Notes under the pieces: generated by a model
Told to the model about the DNA's origin: nothing
What the model saw: only the letters and a program-made list of their open reading frames with translations
Database searches by the model: none
Translations under genes and position numbers: made by a program
Part shown: piece after piece, positions 33,494 through 48,400 of the stretch
Position numbering within the stretch: the stretch's first letter is position 1
How the letters are laid out: every line of letters begins with the position of its first letter
Assembly (NCBI GenBank): GCA_033439295.1
Contig: JAVTLE010000005.1
Span: forward strand, 3,212,501-3,276,500
Direction of reading: 5' to 3'
Length of the DNA stretch: 64,000 bases
From: Deuterostichococcus epilithicus
Taxonomy: Eukaryota; Chlorophyta; Trebouxiophyceae; Prasiolales; Stichococcaceae

Positions 33494-36400
33494 TCACTCC
33501 GCCATTGCCTCGGCCCCGTCAGCCTCCGCATCCGAGCCCGGGGCGCCCTCCTTCACATCCAGCTCCAGCTCGTACTCCTGCAGGGTGGGAGGCAGCTGAA
33601 CGGGATCAGGGTCTGGCCTCAGGATTAAGGGTTTGGCCAGCCGCCCGGAGCTGACCCCGGTCCGTGGCTGACAGGAAGCGATGCACCAGACCCATCGCGA
33701 CGCACAGCGGGCGCGGCGCTGACGGCCAAACGAAGATTGGCATGGAAGATCTGTCAAAACAGGAAGAACAAATTGAATCAGGTTGAGACGCAATCCGAAA
33801 CACTCCTAGAGGTGCACCTGGTCCGCGCCCATGTAGCTGTCGCACATGAAGTACAGCGTCAGCGTCGCGGCGCCCGCCGCCTCTGGCGCGGTGAACTCCA
33901 GGCGGCCGCGCCACGCGGCGCCCAGCTTGACGCGCTTGATCGCCAGCAGCGTGTTGGCCTTCGCGTCGCCGACCACCAGCCACCAATTCTCGTCCTTGCG
34001 GCCGGGGTACCTGGGGGGGCACGGGGGCGGTGCATTTTCACATGTCAGCATCAGCGGAGGGGAAGGGGAGGAGCGCCTTCAGCAGGAATGTGACTCCAGA
34101 GGCGCTTGGGCTGTAGGGCTCCGGGAGGGCTGCAGCGACCGCCCGCGCACCGCTGCATGCACAGCCGGGTGAGGGGTGGCGCCACCAGCGGCAGGCAGCG
34201 TCTGACCCAGAAAGGCTGGAGCTTGGACCTGCTGAACCTCTTGCGCCCAGCCTGCCTTGTGCCATCGCAACAGGCTGGCTTGCTAAAAAAATTATGTGTT
34301 TGTCTGTGTTCACCTGGGGGCGTCCGCGGGGGTGAGGTCACCCTCCAGAGCTCGCTCCAGGGTGACCTCCACGGTGACGGGCTCGCCGGCGGTGACGCCG
34401 TCGGCGCCTGCCACCGCGTGCGTCATCTGGATGTCGGGGTAGCGGTTGCAGAAGCGTGCGATGTCCGACAGCTGCCCGTCCGACATCTGCAGCAGCTCCC
34501 GCCGCGCGTCGTCCTGTGGACGGAGCGGGCAAGGATCCTCCTCAGGGTCGGTGCGCGGGCGGCTTAAGCGAGGGTCGAGGGTGCAGGCAGGGGAACATCG
34601 CGGCTGGCGAGTTCACAAGGCACACTTCAGCAGATGGAGAGCTCAGCACAATCGCAAGTGTACCTCGCGTCTCCTTGTCAAGATCCAGAAACCTCCGAGC
34701 TCGCACCTCCATGTCGGTGAGGTCAAACACTGACTCGACGCCAGCCTTGGCGGCGGCGGCCGCCAGGCCGGGGTTGAAGTGCGGCAGCTGCAGCAGCGGG
34801 GAGTCGCGCTCCCAGCAGCCCTGCGCCACCATCTGCGCCACCTCCATCGCCGCGAGCGCCGGGCTCAGCCAGCCACTGCTGCTGATGACGTCCACCATCG
34901 CCTGCGGCAGCGCAGAGGGGCCGCAGGGCTTTCAGGCGGCAATAACACGCAGTAGCCATAGCCCACATGATCAAACTGCTTCCGGTTGCGAGCCTCCACA
35001 GGCGGACGGTCTGGCGGTGTGAGCAGCGCAGCAGAGTAGGACGCCTCTGCGTCCATGGCAAGTGCACACGAAGCAGAACCTGCTGGAGTTGCTGCCGATG
35101 AGGCAGGGACCCTCAAAGGCAGCATGCCAATGGAGCACACCCACCTGGAGCAGGCGTGATGCCTTGAGGAGCACATCCGCCTGGTCGGACTCCATCTCGC
35201 CAGAAATCTGCATCCGCGAGAAGTGCGCCTGCACAATGAGCAGCAGCGACGGGGTCAGGCGCAGATGGTGAAGCCTGGCTGCGCCCAACAGCAATGAGAG
35301 CCAGAAAAGGAGATACAAGAGCTGTTTCCATTGCCACCATGTGCGATAGTCGTTCTCTTCTGCAATCTTGCGATGGGCTGGCTGCAGCCAAGCATGCAAC
35401 ACAACCTGCTGCTGCGCACCTGGAAGGCCTCAGCGAAATTACCCTAAACCCTGTACCCTGAGTCAGCACAGCAGCGCCGGCAGCCGCAAGCACCTGCAGC
35501 AGCGCGTTAGCCTTGACGTGGGGGTCGGTGAAGCGGGGCTTGTCCACCGCCACGGGCGCGTGCGCCAGCAGACGCCGCACCGCCTCCTCCTCCCCCGGCC
35601 GCAGCGGCAGCTCGTCAAACTCCGACGCCGCCGACAGAATCTCCAGCAGACCCTGCAGCCAGGGCGCAGGGCATTGTTTGTGGCCGCGTGTGCCCGCCAC
35701 ACTGCAGGCAGGCGGAGCTCGAAGCGGCTCTGCTGTCGCAGGGGCTGCGGGGCGCTGTGAGCAGGGTGCGCCAGCCTGCAGTGGATCCCGCCTGCATCGA
35801 CGAGGCTGACAGCAGGAGCAACATCCAGGAGCCTGCCAGCCCCATCGCGACCGTGCGCTGGGCAGAGGCGGAATCATCGTGGAGGGGGGTAGGGTGCAGG
35901 GTTCAGGGTGCACATTCTGTGCACAGCGCACCTTGGTCTTGGTCTTAGCGGTGAGGGAGGAGGCGAACAGCTCGATGGTGGTGTAGGTGATGTAGTAGTA
36001 GGCCGCGATCATGCCCAGGTTCAGGGGCTCCAGGTCCATGTCGTCCTGGCGGATGCACAATCGATGTCATGAAAAGCAAAACTGGAACAACCTGTGGGGA
36101 CCTTGTGCAGTTCCTGTCACTTTGATACGCACCATCCCGAGACAGAAGTGCGCTCGGAGGCACGCCCCTTGCAGGCGTGCGCCCGGCTCCTCGGCCCTGC
36201 CTCCCGCGAGCGCCTGCTGGCGAGCTGGCAGCAAACGCGAATGCAAATGACGAAGGGCTGTGAAGGGCTGCCGATGGAGCCAGGGGCTGGATGCGCACCT
36301 CGATGGCGATGACGCGCGACTGCTCCAGGTCCGCCAGCGTGTTCTCGATCAGGTCGGACAGGTGGTCCGACAGGTGCCGGTGGCTCGTCCCCTGCGGGCA

Positions 36401-39400
36401 GCAGTATTTCAGCAGCTTAGGAGCAGCACCAGTCAGCACCAGTAAAGGTGGCGGAATGAGCGAGGACCAGGGCCGCAGGCGCAGGCGCAGCCGCAGATGG
36501 GCCATGGGCCACCACACCGCATGGGTGCTCCCACAGCGGGTGCTGCTGCCAGGTCACAGGAAGGCAGGCCGCTGCTCGATCGATACGCAGCAGTGATCCC
36601 GCAGACGTGGGCGGCACTCGTGAACTCTTGCAATCGCGATATATCCTTGTAAAAACACCTGCAGGTTGTAGTAGTTGGGGTTTTGCGCCAGGCGGCGGTA
36701 GTAGAAGGTCCAGGTTAGGTAGTCCACCGCGTCCTGCTTTGTCGTGATCGTGCGCGTCACCACCTGCGCACGCGTCAGACATCATGTGAGACCACCAAAG
36801 TAGCCCGACAACACTTCTTGCCAAAACAGTAGCCCGAAAGTCTGTGGGCAGCAGGCATTGCGGCACATCCGCGCACGCCAGCCATGTCGTGCGTAGTAAC
36901 CTGTGCCACTTATACGACAGCTGTGCGAAGGCCGCTGCCATGTCTGGCAGCAGCGGCCACCTGGATTCAGTCAGGGCTATTGGACCTGCCAGGCGCGTCT
37001 GCCACACAGGTCAAAAGCTAGGCCAGAGTTTTGACCTGACATTCTGAGAATTTCTGCACACCTCGGCAGCCAGATGGTCGTGCAGGAAGGCGTCGAGGTG
37101 CGACTCCACTGGGAACGGCTCGAACAGGAACTTTTTGTAGTAGCCCTTCTTCGGGCCGTGGCACAGCAGCATGCACCTGCATGGGTGGACAGTGCTCGCT
37201 TGTCGAGACAGGGTCAGAAAGAAGAGGACAGCGCAGCGTCCTGGCGGGACTTGGATTCACTTCCTTGCTCCCAGCGGGCCGGGCGCATATGCACCTGCTG
37301 ATGGTAGCTTCTCGATGACGAGAAGCAGGAACCAGTATAAAATAGTGCATGAGTACCGTGCGATGCAGGGTGGCCCGGACAGGGACGACATGTGCTCAGG
37401 TTGCATCAAGACTGAGCATCACATTCACCACTAGCGCATTGCAGCTGTATCGTCATTTTGTTCCGGTAAATACCAGACTTACTCCGGCGAAAACCAGGAC
37501 CAAAAATCCCCAAGTGAACGGCCAGTGCGGACCGGCCAGTGGTGTGCTGCTAGCGCACCACTGAGGCTCCGGAGTCTTCATTAGGGGGTTTGGGGTTCCT
37601 CAAATACCCCTATTTTCACTCTGCACAAAGCCCGTGGAACAACCAAGCACAAGAGCGTCCCAGAGGCGGCGTCAGGTGCGACGCACCGGCCTGAGGCGTC
37701 CCTGGCGCGCACGGCGCGGCCCATCATCTGCAGCAGGTCGGTGATGGGGTAGTCGGTACCGCCGCCGCCGCCGCCATAGTACTGCGTCCCCATGATCACC
37801 ACCTGCTGCGCCTCCGACGTCAGCCCCCAGCACAGGTCCGCCGGCACAACCAGCACCTGCAATTACGGGGTGAATGACGCATCGAATGTGGTTCTGAAGC
37901 AGCGCTCGCAACCTGCCGCACCTGCAGCTCGGACCCCGATGCAAGCCCACTGAGCAGCAGCTGTTCTCCGGTCGCTTTGTGTACCGGACGAGCGCTTCCA
38001 TGAGGCCGCCCATCTGCCGCAGAGTCCAGCAGATGGTCTCATGGTCAGCCGTCCAGCGGGGGCATTGACTCCACGCAGGTGCAAACCTTTTCAGCTCGTA
38101 GCGTGGCTGTGGAACAGCAGCTCCTACCTGAATGGCGCCGGCGGCAAACAGGCGCTCCGCCACAGCGCGGTCCTCGGGGCTCATGGTGTCCTGCAGGAAG
38201 CCGACGCCGCACTCCAGGCCCGCGCCCAGCGCCGGATTTCGAACCGTCTCCACCTCCGCCTTGATGTCCGCCTCTGCAGCCTGCAGTGCATGCAAGGGAT
38301 TAGGATGTTGTCATCTGCAGCGCGCATTTCGCACCGCGCCTCCACCGCAACAACCGCCCTGCCGGCATCCCATGGCTTCAGGCAAAGCACGCAGGTGCTT
38401 TGCAAACCCGAAATGAGATTCGAAGGCGGTGCCCCAGCTCGCAGGACCCTGCAACCCGTCTGGTGGATGGTCGAGCAGCTGCGCCTCTGCGCAGGGTGTC
38501 AATCGACACATTGCACGCTGATGGTTGAAACGCCCCGAGACCAATCACCTGAAGGAAGCGCTTGGGCAGGCCATCCGCGTATGCGAAATCCAGGATCTCC
38601 GACACCATCAGCAGCGCGTGCTTCCGCGTCGGCACAAACACGATGCTGGACTGGTTCTGCGGGCACAAACGCAGCACGCGGTCAACAACTGCCGGCAGGA
38701 TCACTGTGGGCACAGTGGTGATCAGCTTGGAGCGCAGTGAGCATGCCAGCTGCCAACCGGCTGATCTCGTTTTAGCACAGGCTCAGGGTGTCCCTGCCAG
38801 TGTCCACTGCAGCGCATGCGGCGCCGCCGCACCTGGGAGCTGGCGCTGACGAGGGCCGAGTAGGTGGGCCGTGACATGGCCTGCAGCCGCGCATCAAAGT
38901 TGACGATGTCGAAGCCCATGATGTGGATGTCCAGCGGCACCGGCCGCACGCCTGCGCAGAGCCAAAGAACCCGCTGTTTTCCCAGGAAGGTTAGTGACTC
39001 TCGCTCCGTGCCAGCAGCAGGTCCTGTCACACCAGCCTTGCGGCCGACCTGAGCGGCTCACAGGCGCACAGACTCAAGGAGCTGCATGGCAGAGAAGTCT
39101 GTTTGGGGGCTCAGAAAAGCTCAAGAAAGAAATGGTCCAGGAAAGCAAGGCGCGAGGCGCACCGGGCGGGAAATTGAAGAGCGAGTGTGAGGAGGCGCCG
39201 ATCCACTCGCCCAGGTCCTTCGCGTTGGCCAGGCTGGTGCACAGGCCCACGATGCGGATGGGATTGTCCACCTGGCTGGCGATCAGCCGCATGCGCGAGG
39301 TGACCACCTCCAGCGCCGCGCCATGCCGCTGCAGTGGGGCCATGGATGCATGCGTCTCAGCGTGGCACTTCATCTGATGTGCCAGGCCAGGACGAATGGA

Positions 39401-42400
39401 TGTCTTGCCACCTGCAGCCGCCGCCAGGGCTGGCAGCAGCGTTGCCAGGAGGCAAATGCCATGGCAGCACGCCTTGCTGAGCAGACGCCGTAGGGCGGGC
39501 CGGAAATGATGGGACTGAAACAAGCTGCTGTCACATCCTAACAGGTGTAACGGGCGCAAAATGCTAGGCACACATCAATCGTGAGCACTAGTGCCGTAGC
39601 TTCAGTGGAGCGCAGATCAGCAAGCCAGGCAATATCTCCACAAGCAGCGCATTCCTTGCGCTGCGTGCAGCGCTGCACCTGCCTGCAAAGATGCAGTGCG
39701 GAGTGAAGAACGGCAGCAGAGGCGGGAGCGGGCCACCTCATCGTTCGTTTGTACCTTGAACCATGTTTCTGTTGACAAGGCGCACCTGGCCGATGAGGTG
39801 CAACTCGTCGACGATGAACAGCGCGGTCTCCTTGACAAAGCGCCGCTGCCGCCACCGCCGCGACAGCATGTCCCACTTCTCCGGCGTGCTGAGCACGATG
39901 TTGCCCTGTGGGGGCAGAGCCGTGACCTCTACTCAGTGCCAAACATGACTGGCCGGGCACGACACACGGACAGCCTGACATTCTCACATCAACTTCAATA
40001 AACAGTTTCTGCTGGGTGGAGGCCCCTTCAAACCCGCCTTGCTGCGCCGCACAGGATGCCAGCACCAGTGCGCTGCTCGCTTGAAGGCTTCAGCAGACAT
40101 GTGCCACAGGCACAGAGGCGGAGCGCAGCACCTTCTCGAGCAGCTTGTGATCAGTGGTGGGCTCCCCGACGAGCTCCACGACGTTGAGACCGAGCCGCGT
40201 ACCGAATTTGGCGGTCCAGTCCCGCAGTCGCTCCGTGGCCAGCGCCTGCAGCGGCGCGATGTAGACCGCCCTCGCCGCGCCCTTGCCCTGCGCCGCCTGG
40301 GCGTCGCACAAAGACGAGGAAGTTGCAGCAGCCGGAAGCTTTCGACGAATCCGGACCTTGTCACGCTGAGGCGGTGCCAAGCGAAGCTCAGCACATGTCG
40401 ACTGCACCAACGGTTGCAGGGCGCCTTGCAGGGCGGGGCATGTGCGATGTGCTGCATGGCTGCTGAGTACCCCACGTGATGGGAGCAGTACGGCCTCTTC
40501 TTATTACAACATCGCTGGCTGTCAAGCAAATGTACCAGTAGCCTGCCAGCATTGCGTCCTGCCCACTTGAAGCTCTCACCCGGCTGATTTTGCGACCACG
40601 TGGTAGCAGACACGGTAAGACAAGCACGACTTACATACAAAGAGGAAAGCGTGATTCGGGAGGGTTCCGGATCCAAAAGCTTCCCTCTGGCCCCACAAGT
40701 CACAGACGGCCGCACCTGGCGGAGCATGCGGAGGATGGCGAACTCAACGCAAACGGTTTTGCCCGAACCCGTTGGTGCCGCCACCAGGACGTTCTCCGCT
40801 GTGTTGTACAGCGTATTGAACACCTGTGATAGGACACGCACGAAGTGGGCAGGGCCTCAACTCGCCCGGCGGAAGCCAGACGGCACAGGTTTCGCTGGGA
40901 GATGCACCAGCCCATGCTCATGTGCGCTGTGCAAGGCAGACTGGCTTGCAGCTGCAACATGCTGGACTCCTAGCAATTTCTGACCCAGCAGCCCCTTGTT
41001 GATTGGCGCATGGCAGTCAGCAGGTGCAGAAGACCCTGGAGGATTTTGAAAAACCCTTTGCTCGGCTGAGGGCAGGAACGCCTGCACGCAGCACAAACCT
41101 GTGCAAGGACGAAGCGCACCTGTGTCTGGATGGGGTTGAAGGTCGAGAAGTTCTGATCCGCGAATAGCGCCTCGAAGGCAGGGTCCCGCAGCGCGTCCAG
41201 CGGCAGCGGCTGCGCAACAGAGCACGAGGGCAGCGTTGGACCAGTTGTCGAAGCCAAACATGGGGCGCACGACCAGGGAGGAGGCGTTTGTGTACGCTGC
41301 CAGCAGGCATCAAGCCCCGCCGCTGCTGCACGTGCAGCAAGCCGCTGTGGCGCTGGACATGGCTACGAGTCAACAAGGTAGAGGATGCATACATTCTCGG
41401 GGTGACTTTCTGCAGGCGAGTCTTGTGACGTGCAACCCCACCTGCAGGTCCAGCAGCTCAGTGGGCGGCGGGTAGCGCTCTGGCAGGATGAGGTGCCGAA
41501 AGCTGACCGGCAGCACCGCCTCGCTCTGCAGCCACCGGTCCGACACCACCTGCACGACGCGGCAGCGGTGACTCAAGTTAGACACATGCACACTGCTGCC
41601 ACTTCAGGGCCTTTGCATTGTGTAGTGCTATCGTTTCTAGGCCATGTGCTTCCTGCTCTCTCGTACGCAAACACTGCATGCCGTGTTGATCAGAACAGAC
41701 AGGAACCCGAGCATGGGGCTGCAGCAACAACTGGCACCAAGGTCGGCACTGCTCAGAGAGCGACGAGTGCCGCTGGACCGTCGCACCGTCATAATGCTTG
41801 GAGCCGACGCGGCCGCAAACCGCGCAAAAGGTTGGAGCGCTCAAGAAAAGGGTCAACCTCCAGGAGAGTAGCGCACCCGGATGAAATACTGCGGCGGCAG
41901 CGGCTCCGCAATGGGCACCGTGAAGGACACCGTGTGGTCCTCCTCCGCAAACGACTTTTTGAGCAGCCAGTACTGGTGGTGCAGGATGAACTCCGAGTCG
42001 GAGTCCTCCACCACGATCCAGAACGGCTCCACAAAGTTGTGCACCTTGTCCTGCGCAGACGGGAGACGGGCAGCGAGGTCAGGGATGCAGCGGCGACAGT
42101 ACAGTTGGGCTGGCAGACAGGCGACACAGCCACACCCTTGGTCTGACAAAAAGGTGCTGAAAAGCCCTCGCCCACTGCTTGAAGACTGCAGGATGGCACA
42201 GCTCAATTCCGAAACCCGACTGACAGAACGTAGAGCCATGGCATGACATCATGCTCAACAGAAGTCTGCATGCAAGCCATGGGGTGGGCTGGGTGGTGCT
42301 CACGTCCCACTGGAAGTCGGGCGTGATGGTGAGGTCCACTTTGATGACGGTGCGGGTGATGGGCTGCACGCTGGCTGCCAGCTCCAGGCGCGGGAACTGG

Positions 42401-45400
42401 TGGATTAGCTTGTGCACCGTCTTGCCCAGCCTACGTGCAGGTGTGGAGGGAGGTGTTGTGAGCGCAGGGGTCGTGTTGTGCTCTTCAGACTCGACACTAA
42501 GATCCGTTTGCAATTGCAGGAAGAAATTTGGACAACACAACCACATACGCACTTGGGAGCCTTGATCATCTCGCCGATCTCCTGGCTGCTGAGGTCGTAC
42601 CACCTCTCCCAGGCCAGGTCCTTGCGCTCCACCTGGAGCCAGACACACAGTACGAGATTGTCCACCCGGGGCACTGCTGCGATTTCTATACCCTGAAGCT
42701 GGACCTGTCCAGTGCAGCTCTCAGGGCTTGTAAATATGTGCTTGACGAAACATTCTACCTCGTTGACACCTTCATCTCGTGCCCACAAACCCCGAGCATG
42801 CACCCACCGACACGGACAGGCACGCACACAGTCGCTGCAAAGAACTCGCCTGGGACAGGATGGCGACGGGGACGCCCTTGAACTGGCGCAGAGGCGTCTG
42901 GCTGCCCCACAGCCGGTACTGGACCATCTTGCACAGCGACAGCGCCTTGTCGGCCAGCCCCGCCCAGCCGCGCCGCAGCACGATCTCGAACAGGCAGCGC
43001 ATCAGGCGGCCTGCTGACTGCGTGACGTACACCATGTCCGTGGACAGCGCCAGTCCCTCCAGCTTGAGCCGCGAGATGTACGCCTGCGAGTTCACAGCAT
43101 GGCATTGGTCATGGTTACGAGGCGGGTGTCAGCTGCTGTGCGCAGCTCAAATGCACCGCCCAACTGGCCAAACTGGCTCACATTCTCAAGCAACAATCAA
43201 CTAGCAAAGTCAGGGATGCGATCAATCAGCATAGGATGGACCCACCGGTCATCCCACGAGTCAGTCAGCACTGTTCCGCCCAATGCAGAGCGAAAAGTGC
43301 TGACTGACTTGTGGGCTGACGTGCTGGTCATCCAATGTCGAGTGTTTTCCTTCAACACCTGACTTGAATGTCTGACTTCCTACAACACATGCATAGTAAT
43401 TAGGTCGTCAGAATGCTGGCAGGACAGGCAGCAGTGAAAGGGAGCTGTCGCACCTGCAGTAGCACGTTGATCTTGGCGGTTGGCTCATCGATGGATTCCT
43501 TCACGGGAATCGGCACCCGTTCCATGAGCTTGGCCAGCTCCATCTTCTCCTCCTCCCGCACGACCATGAAGCGGAACTCGTCGCTCAGACTGCGGTGGCA
43601 ATACATGGAGCTTCAGCTGATGCAGATCTTGGCAGGTGCAGTGACGAGTCATTGATGATGACTCCGTGTTCTCCTCTTGCTGCACCATCACGAATCGGAA
43701 CTCCCCGCGCAGGCTGCAGTACAGCATGGACACAAGTGCTTGGACTGAAGTGTTGATGCGGCGTGTGGCGGTGGTGGTGGAACCTTGTGTCCTGCTTGCC
43801 GCCGTGAGGCTGCAGGCTGCACTGCAGCCCACACCCGGACCCAAGGCCTCCTCAAGGTCATCGCAGACTGCAGGAGCATCCTGGAAGCCCATGAAATGTG
43901 AGCCGGAGAGGGCCCCCCACCTGAAAAGTCGCAGCAGCTCGATGTCCCCCATGGTGGGCCGCAGGTGCTCGTTGAACGTGGCCAGCGTGTTGAAGGTGAT
44001 GTAGTAGTAGGAGGCGATGCGGCCCAGGTCCGTTGCCTGGAAGTTGCCGGTGCGCCGGTCATACTTCACCAGATTGTGCTTGTCCAGCTGCGTCGCTGCC
44101 GTGTGCACCAGGTCCATCCGCCGCTCCTGCATTCGGATCAGGCAAGTGGCGGTCTTTGGGTTTTAGTTTCCCAGGGGGAGGTAGCAATGACTGCGCTTGT
44201 CCAGCTGCGTCCCGCCACAAGCAACAGGTCTGTGCGCCCTTCTGCATCAAGTCGAGAGGATAGCATTCAAGGCTTGTGGGGTGAGTAGCAGACGCGGGTG
44301 AAACGTCCACGAAGGAGAGAGCTGACACTGCGCCACAGCATGGGCGGCATCTGTGTTTCTCACCTTGAGCAGGGGGTCGGCGTCAATCTGCCCCAGCGGC
44401 ACACCGTACAGCGTCGGATTGCGCAGCATCCGGATGTTCAGGTACCTGGCACGGCAAATGCACAAGATCACTGCCTGAACGTAAAAGGGTCATGTACTGG
44501 GACGAGCTTGGCACAGCAGCATGTAAGTCTCAGCAAGCAAGCTCAGCAGCGGATCAATGAAGGCACAAACACCATCTGATCTGCTCTGGCCGGTTGGGGC
44601 AATCGTTGCAGAGCAAAGCAGAAGAGTGTGAAGGTCGCTCACGTGTACTTGAGCCACTCAGCGGCGTCGGCAACACTCTGTACGGTGCCCAGCACGATCT
44701 CAGCATTAAGGTTGTCCGGGATCGTGCGCACATACTGGCTCTCGATGGGCAGCTGCTGATTGAACAGCGACAGGTAGAACTGCAGCTCCTGGTGCCCTGC
44801 AGATTGGCAACCGGGAGAATCAGCTCACTATCTGCGCACAACAATCCAAGATACTGGATGAAGGCTTGGCGACAAGGGTGAGATGCCAGCGAACTGCAGG
44901 ACGACAGCAACTGCCACGATGCCTTTAAAACAAACAATCGAAAACGGACAGCAGCAGCAGCAGCGGCGGCGGCGGTGCACCTGTGATGATGATGCCCTCG
45001 CCGAAGGTGTCGTACTGCGGGCGGCCGGCGCGGCCAAACATCTGCATGACGTCCAGTGCGCCAAGCTCCGTCCAAGCGCCTTTCTCGGGGCTGTACACCT
45101 GTGTGCCCTTGATGATGACCATGTGCGCCGGCAGGTTGACGCCCCACGCCAGTGTCGCCGTCGACACCAACACCTGCACAAAGTTCGAGGTCGCAGATCA
45201 GCGGTGCACCGGTTGCGCGGCGGCGCTGTTGGCAAAAGGTTAGCGGGAAACTAAAGCATAACACCGTGGAAAGCTGCAGCATGCGCCACTGCTGCAGCAG
45301 GCGACAGAAGAGCCAATATGGCATGGGTGGGGCCCCGCTGACTCTTGGAATGTTTCTTGCGCCCCAACATGCCCTACTGACATACCAGCATGCATGTTCA

Positions 45401-48400
45401 CCGGACGCTGGGGATGAATCTCACCTGGATGTGGCCGTCGGCAAACAGGTCCTCCACCAGGGATCGGTCGGCGCGCTGCATGCCGGCGTGGTGGGTGGCG
45501 AAGCCGAAGGGCAGCAGCTCCTTGAGCGCCGCGTCCTTGCACGAGTCCGCCTCAGCCTGCAGAATCTCCTTCGACGCCGACGAGTCCTGCGGCAACACAC
45601 AGATTGTGACGGTCCTGCGGCGCGCCACAATGGTCGTAGCGGTGACACCAGACGCTCCGCAACGCATGCACTGTGCATTTTGCAGCGGCAAAGGCATGGC
45701 GACGAGGCACTCGGCAGCGCCTGAAGAAGAAGGTGATCGAACCTCGTCAGCAGAAATGCAGTGGACGAGCGGGACCTTGCCGGTCGTGGGGTTGCGGCAC
45801 CGCGCACCTTCATGAAGCGCATGAGGGTGTCGTTGGCGAGCGCGGTCTCCTTCAGGTAGCGCGCCGTCTTGGCCGTCTCCTTGCGGCTGTGCACGAAGAT
45901 CAGCACCTGGTGCTGCCCCGCTGCCGACAGTACCTGCGCATGCGCGGCATGCCTCGACAGCAGGCCCAAACGAGTACAGGATGCCGGCTGGAAGCAAGAA
46001 GTTCAAGCCAGGACAAGCTGCTGCAGCTTCGTCTGTGACCTCGGTCGTTGTCTGTGGAGACTCCAGATTGCCACACAACAGATGCACGCCCTACACGTTT
46101 GGCAGCATATCGCCTGGCCTCACACACGAGATCAAGGTGCGCAGGTGCATATGCAGAAGCAAAAAACAACCTTTTGTCAGACCAATGGCAGACGAACCTT
46201 GTTATAGCAGATCTCGTTCATGAGCTGGAAGCGCTGCAGCGGCTTCTTGACAGTGATGCCCACGTACTGCTGCGCCAGCGGGCAGGGCCGGAAGCTGTTG
46301 TCGAAGTGGAACAGGCCCTTGGCGGGGTCCACCCGCAGGAAGGCCGCCACGTCCTCGAAGTTGGGCAGAGTAGCCGACAGGCCCACCATCCGGATCATCT
46401 CTTGCGACGCCTGCGCGGAATGTGTCCGTCGTCAAGGCGAGACTCGTTCTTGAGGCTTGCCCTGCTCCCCATCTCACAACGCAAAGACGCCGGTGACTCG
46501 GAAGTGTGACGCTGAGATGTCGTCGAGGTATTGCTGAGGAAGGAGCGTCAAACGAGCAAGTCCAGCTCCAAGTACCTCAGAAGTGGTTGCAACAAGCGCA
46601 CCTCGATCTGGCGCATTGTGCGGGCAATGATGCTCTCAATGACGGCGCCGCGGTCATCGTGCAGAAGGTGGATCTCGTCCACGATCAGCAGCTTGACCTG
46701 AAGAGCGCCAGGTTATGCGCTCTCATGCCGCTGGTTGTATTGCATCTCGCCATCAGGCATGCACCAGTCCGCACAGGCAGCGCTGTGGCAAAGTGACAAG
46801 AAGCCCAATCTACCTTTTTTTGGCTTCAAGATGGAAAGGCACAGGTACAAGCTTGCAGTAATGTTGGGAAAGTTACCAGCTGCGTGTAGGTGCGGTCGCC
46901 GCTCTTGCGGGTGATGATATCCCACTTCTCCGGCGTCACCACGATCATCTGCAGGACAGTTCGGCAGCAATCAGGCTGACACTGGCAAACGACCAAAACC
47001 TGCTTTGTCCTCAGACCCGAGGAATAGACCGTGCAACAGGCATGCGCCAATCGCGTTCGACATCTCACGACTCCTTGTCCCAGACACCCCATCTGCGTCC
47101 ACGACACCAGGTCGCGGCCAGACATCATGATTCGGGTGAGCACTGCAGTGCACCTGGGCATCGTCAATCTCGGCGCGGCTGAGGTTCATGTCGCCGGTGA
47201 GCTCTTTGACCTTCATGTCGAACGGCTTGAGCCGCTTGCCGAAGTTGCCCACCATCTCCGCCACCAGAGCCTGACACACCAGACAAAGCACTTCTTGTGA
47301 ATCGTTCTGGTGATGCTTGCAGCCGAGCATGCCGCCACAGCAGCAGCATCGCTGGGCAGAGCACGGCAAAGAAAGCACCGAACACTGTCGCCTGGCAACA
47401 GGCTCCAACCTGCGGAGTTGTCAACCATTTAGCTGTGGCTAACAAAACCCACTAAACCCACGTCCGACGCACCTTCATGGGTGCGACGTAGACGATCTTG
47501 AACTTGGAGGTGTCGATTTTGCCGGTATCAGCGTTACGGTGCAGACTGATGGTGTGCAGAATGGCCAGCATGGCCACGTTGGTCTTGCCAGCGCCCGTCG
47601 GCGCGCACATCAGGATGTTCTCCGCGGTGTTGAGCGCCGTGTGCGACACCTGCACGGGGTTTTGAAACACCATGGCTGGCCGACGGGTGCGTGGAAATTT
47701 TGCCGGCTTTGACTGCCGATGTGCGGCTCTATGTGTCGGGACACAGGCATTGGTTCAGCATGTGAGAGCGAGCAAGGCTCGGCGGGTGCTTGCAGGATGG
47801 TAGCGATGCTGTGCTAGCCACGCTCATCTCCTCCCGCTGGGTGTTCCGCCCAGGTGCACAGCAGCTGCCTCGATGCAGGCTGCTGTGAACCCGGTGACGG
47901 ACCAGCCTGGGTGCAGATGAGCCTGTTGTCCTTGACCCGGAGAATGGCAGAAGTCTCCTCAAAGGCGGATGCTGCTGCCAGGCACTGCAGATGTCCACAG
48001 GCGGCCTGTGCTCCAGAATACACGTCTGCCGACCCAGGCTGACCACCGGCTGCCTCACAGCAGCACGCGGCACCCACCCGGCTCTGGATGCGGTTGAGCT
48101 TCTCCATGCCCTCGAAGGCCGGCGCCATCCAGGCCGGCAGCTCCTTGATGTACACGTCCTTCTCGTCGCGCGCGTACGGCTTGGGCTTGAGCGCCGGCAC
48201 GTGGATCTCCTCAAAGCCCTGCGGGGGATCCAGTGCAAGCTTCAGGTCTGCACCACTGTAGGTCGCCAAGTGAAGCGTGACTGTCGGAGGCAGCCTAGCG
48301 GCAGCTGGGGCAACGCCAAGGTGCCGACAGCCATGCCCCTGCTGCATGCCAAGAGCCGTTGCTTTCGGCAGGTTCCGTCCTTTCCCGGGTATGGAGGGCT

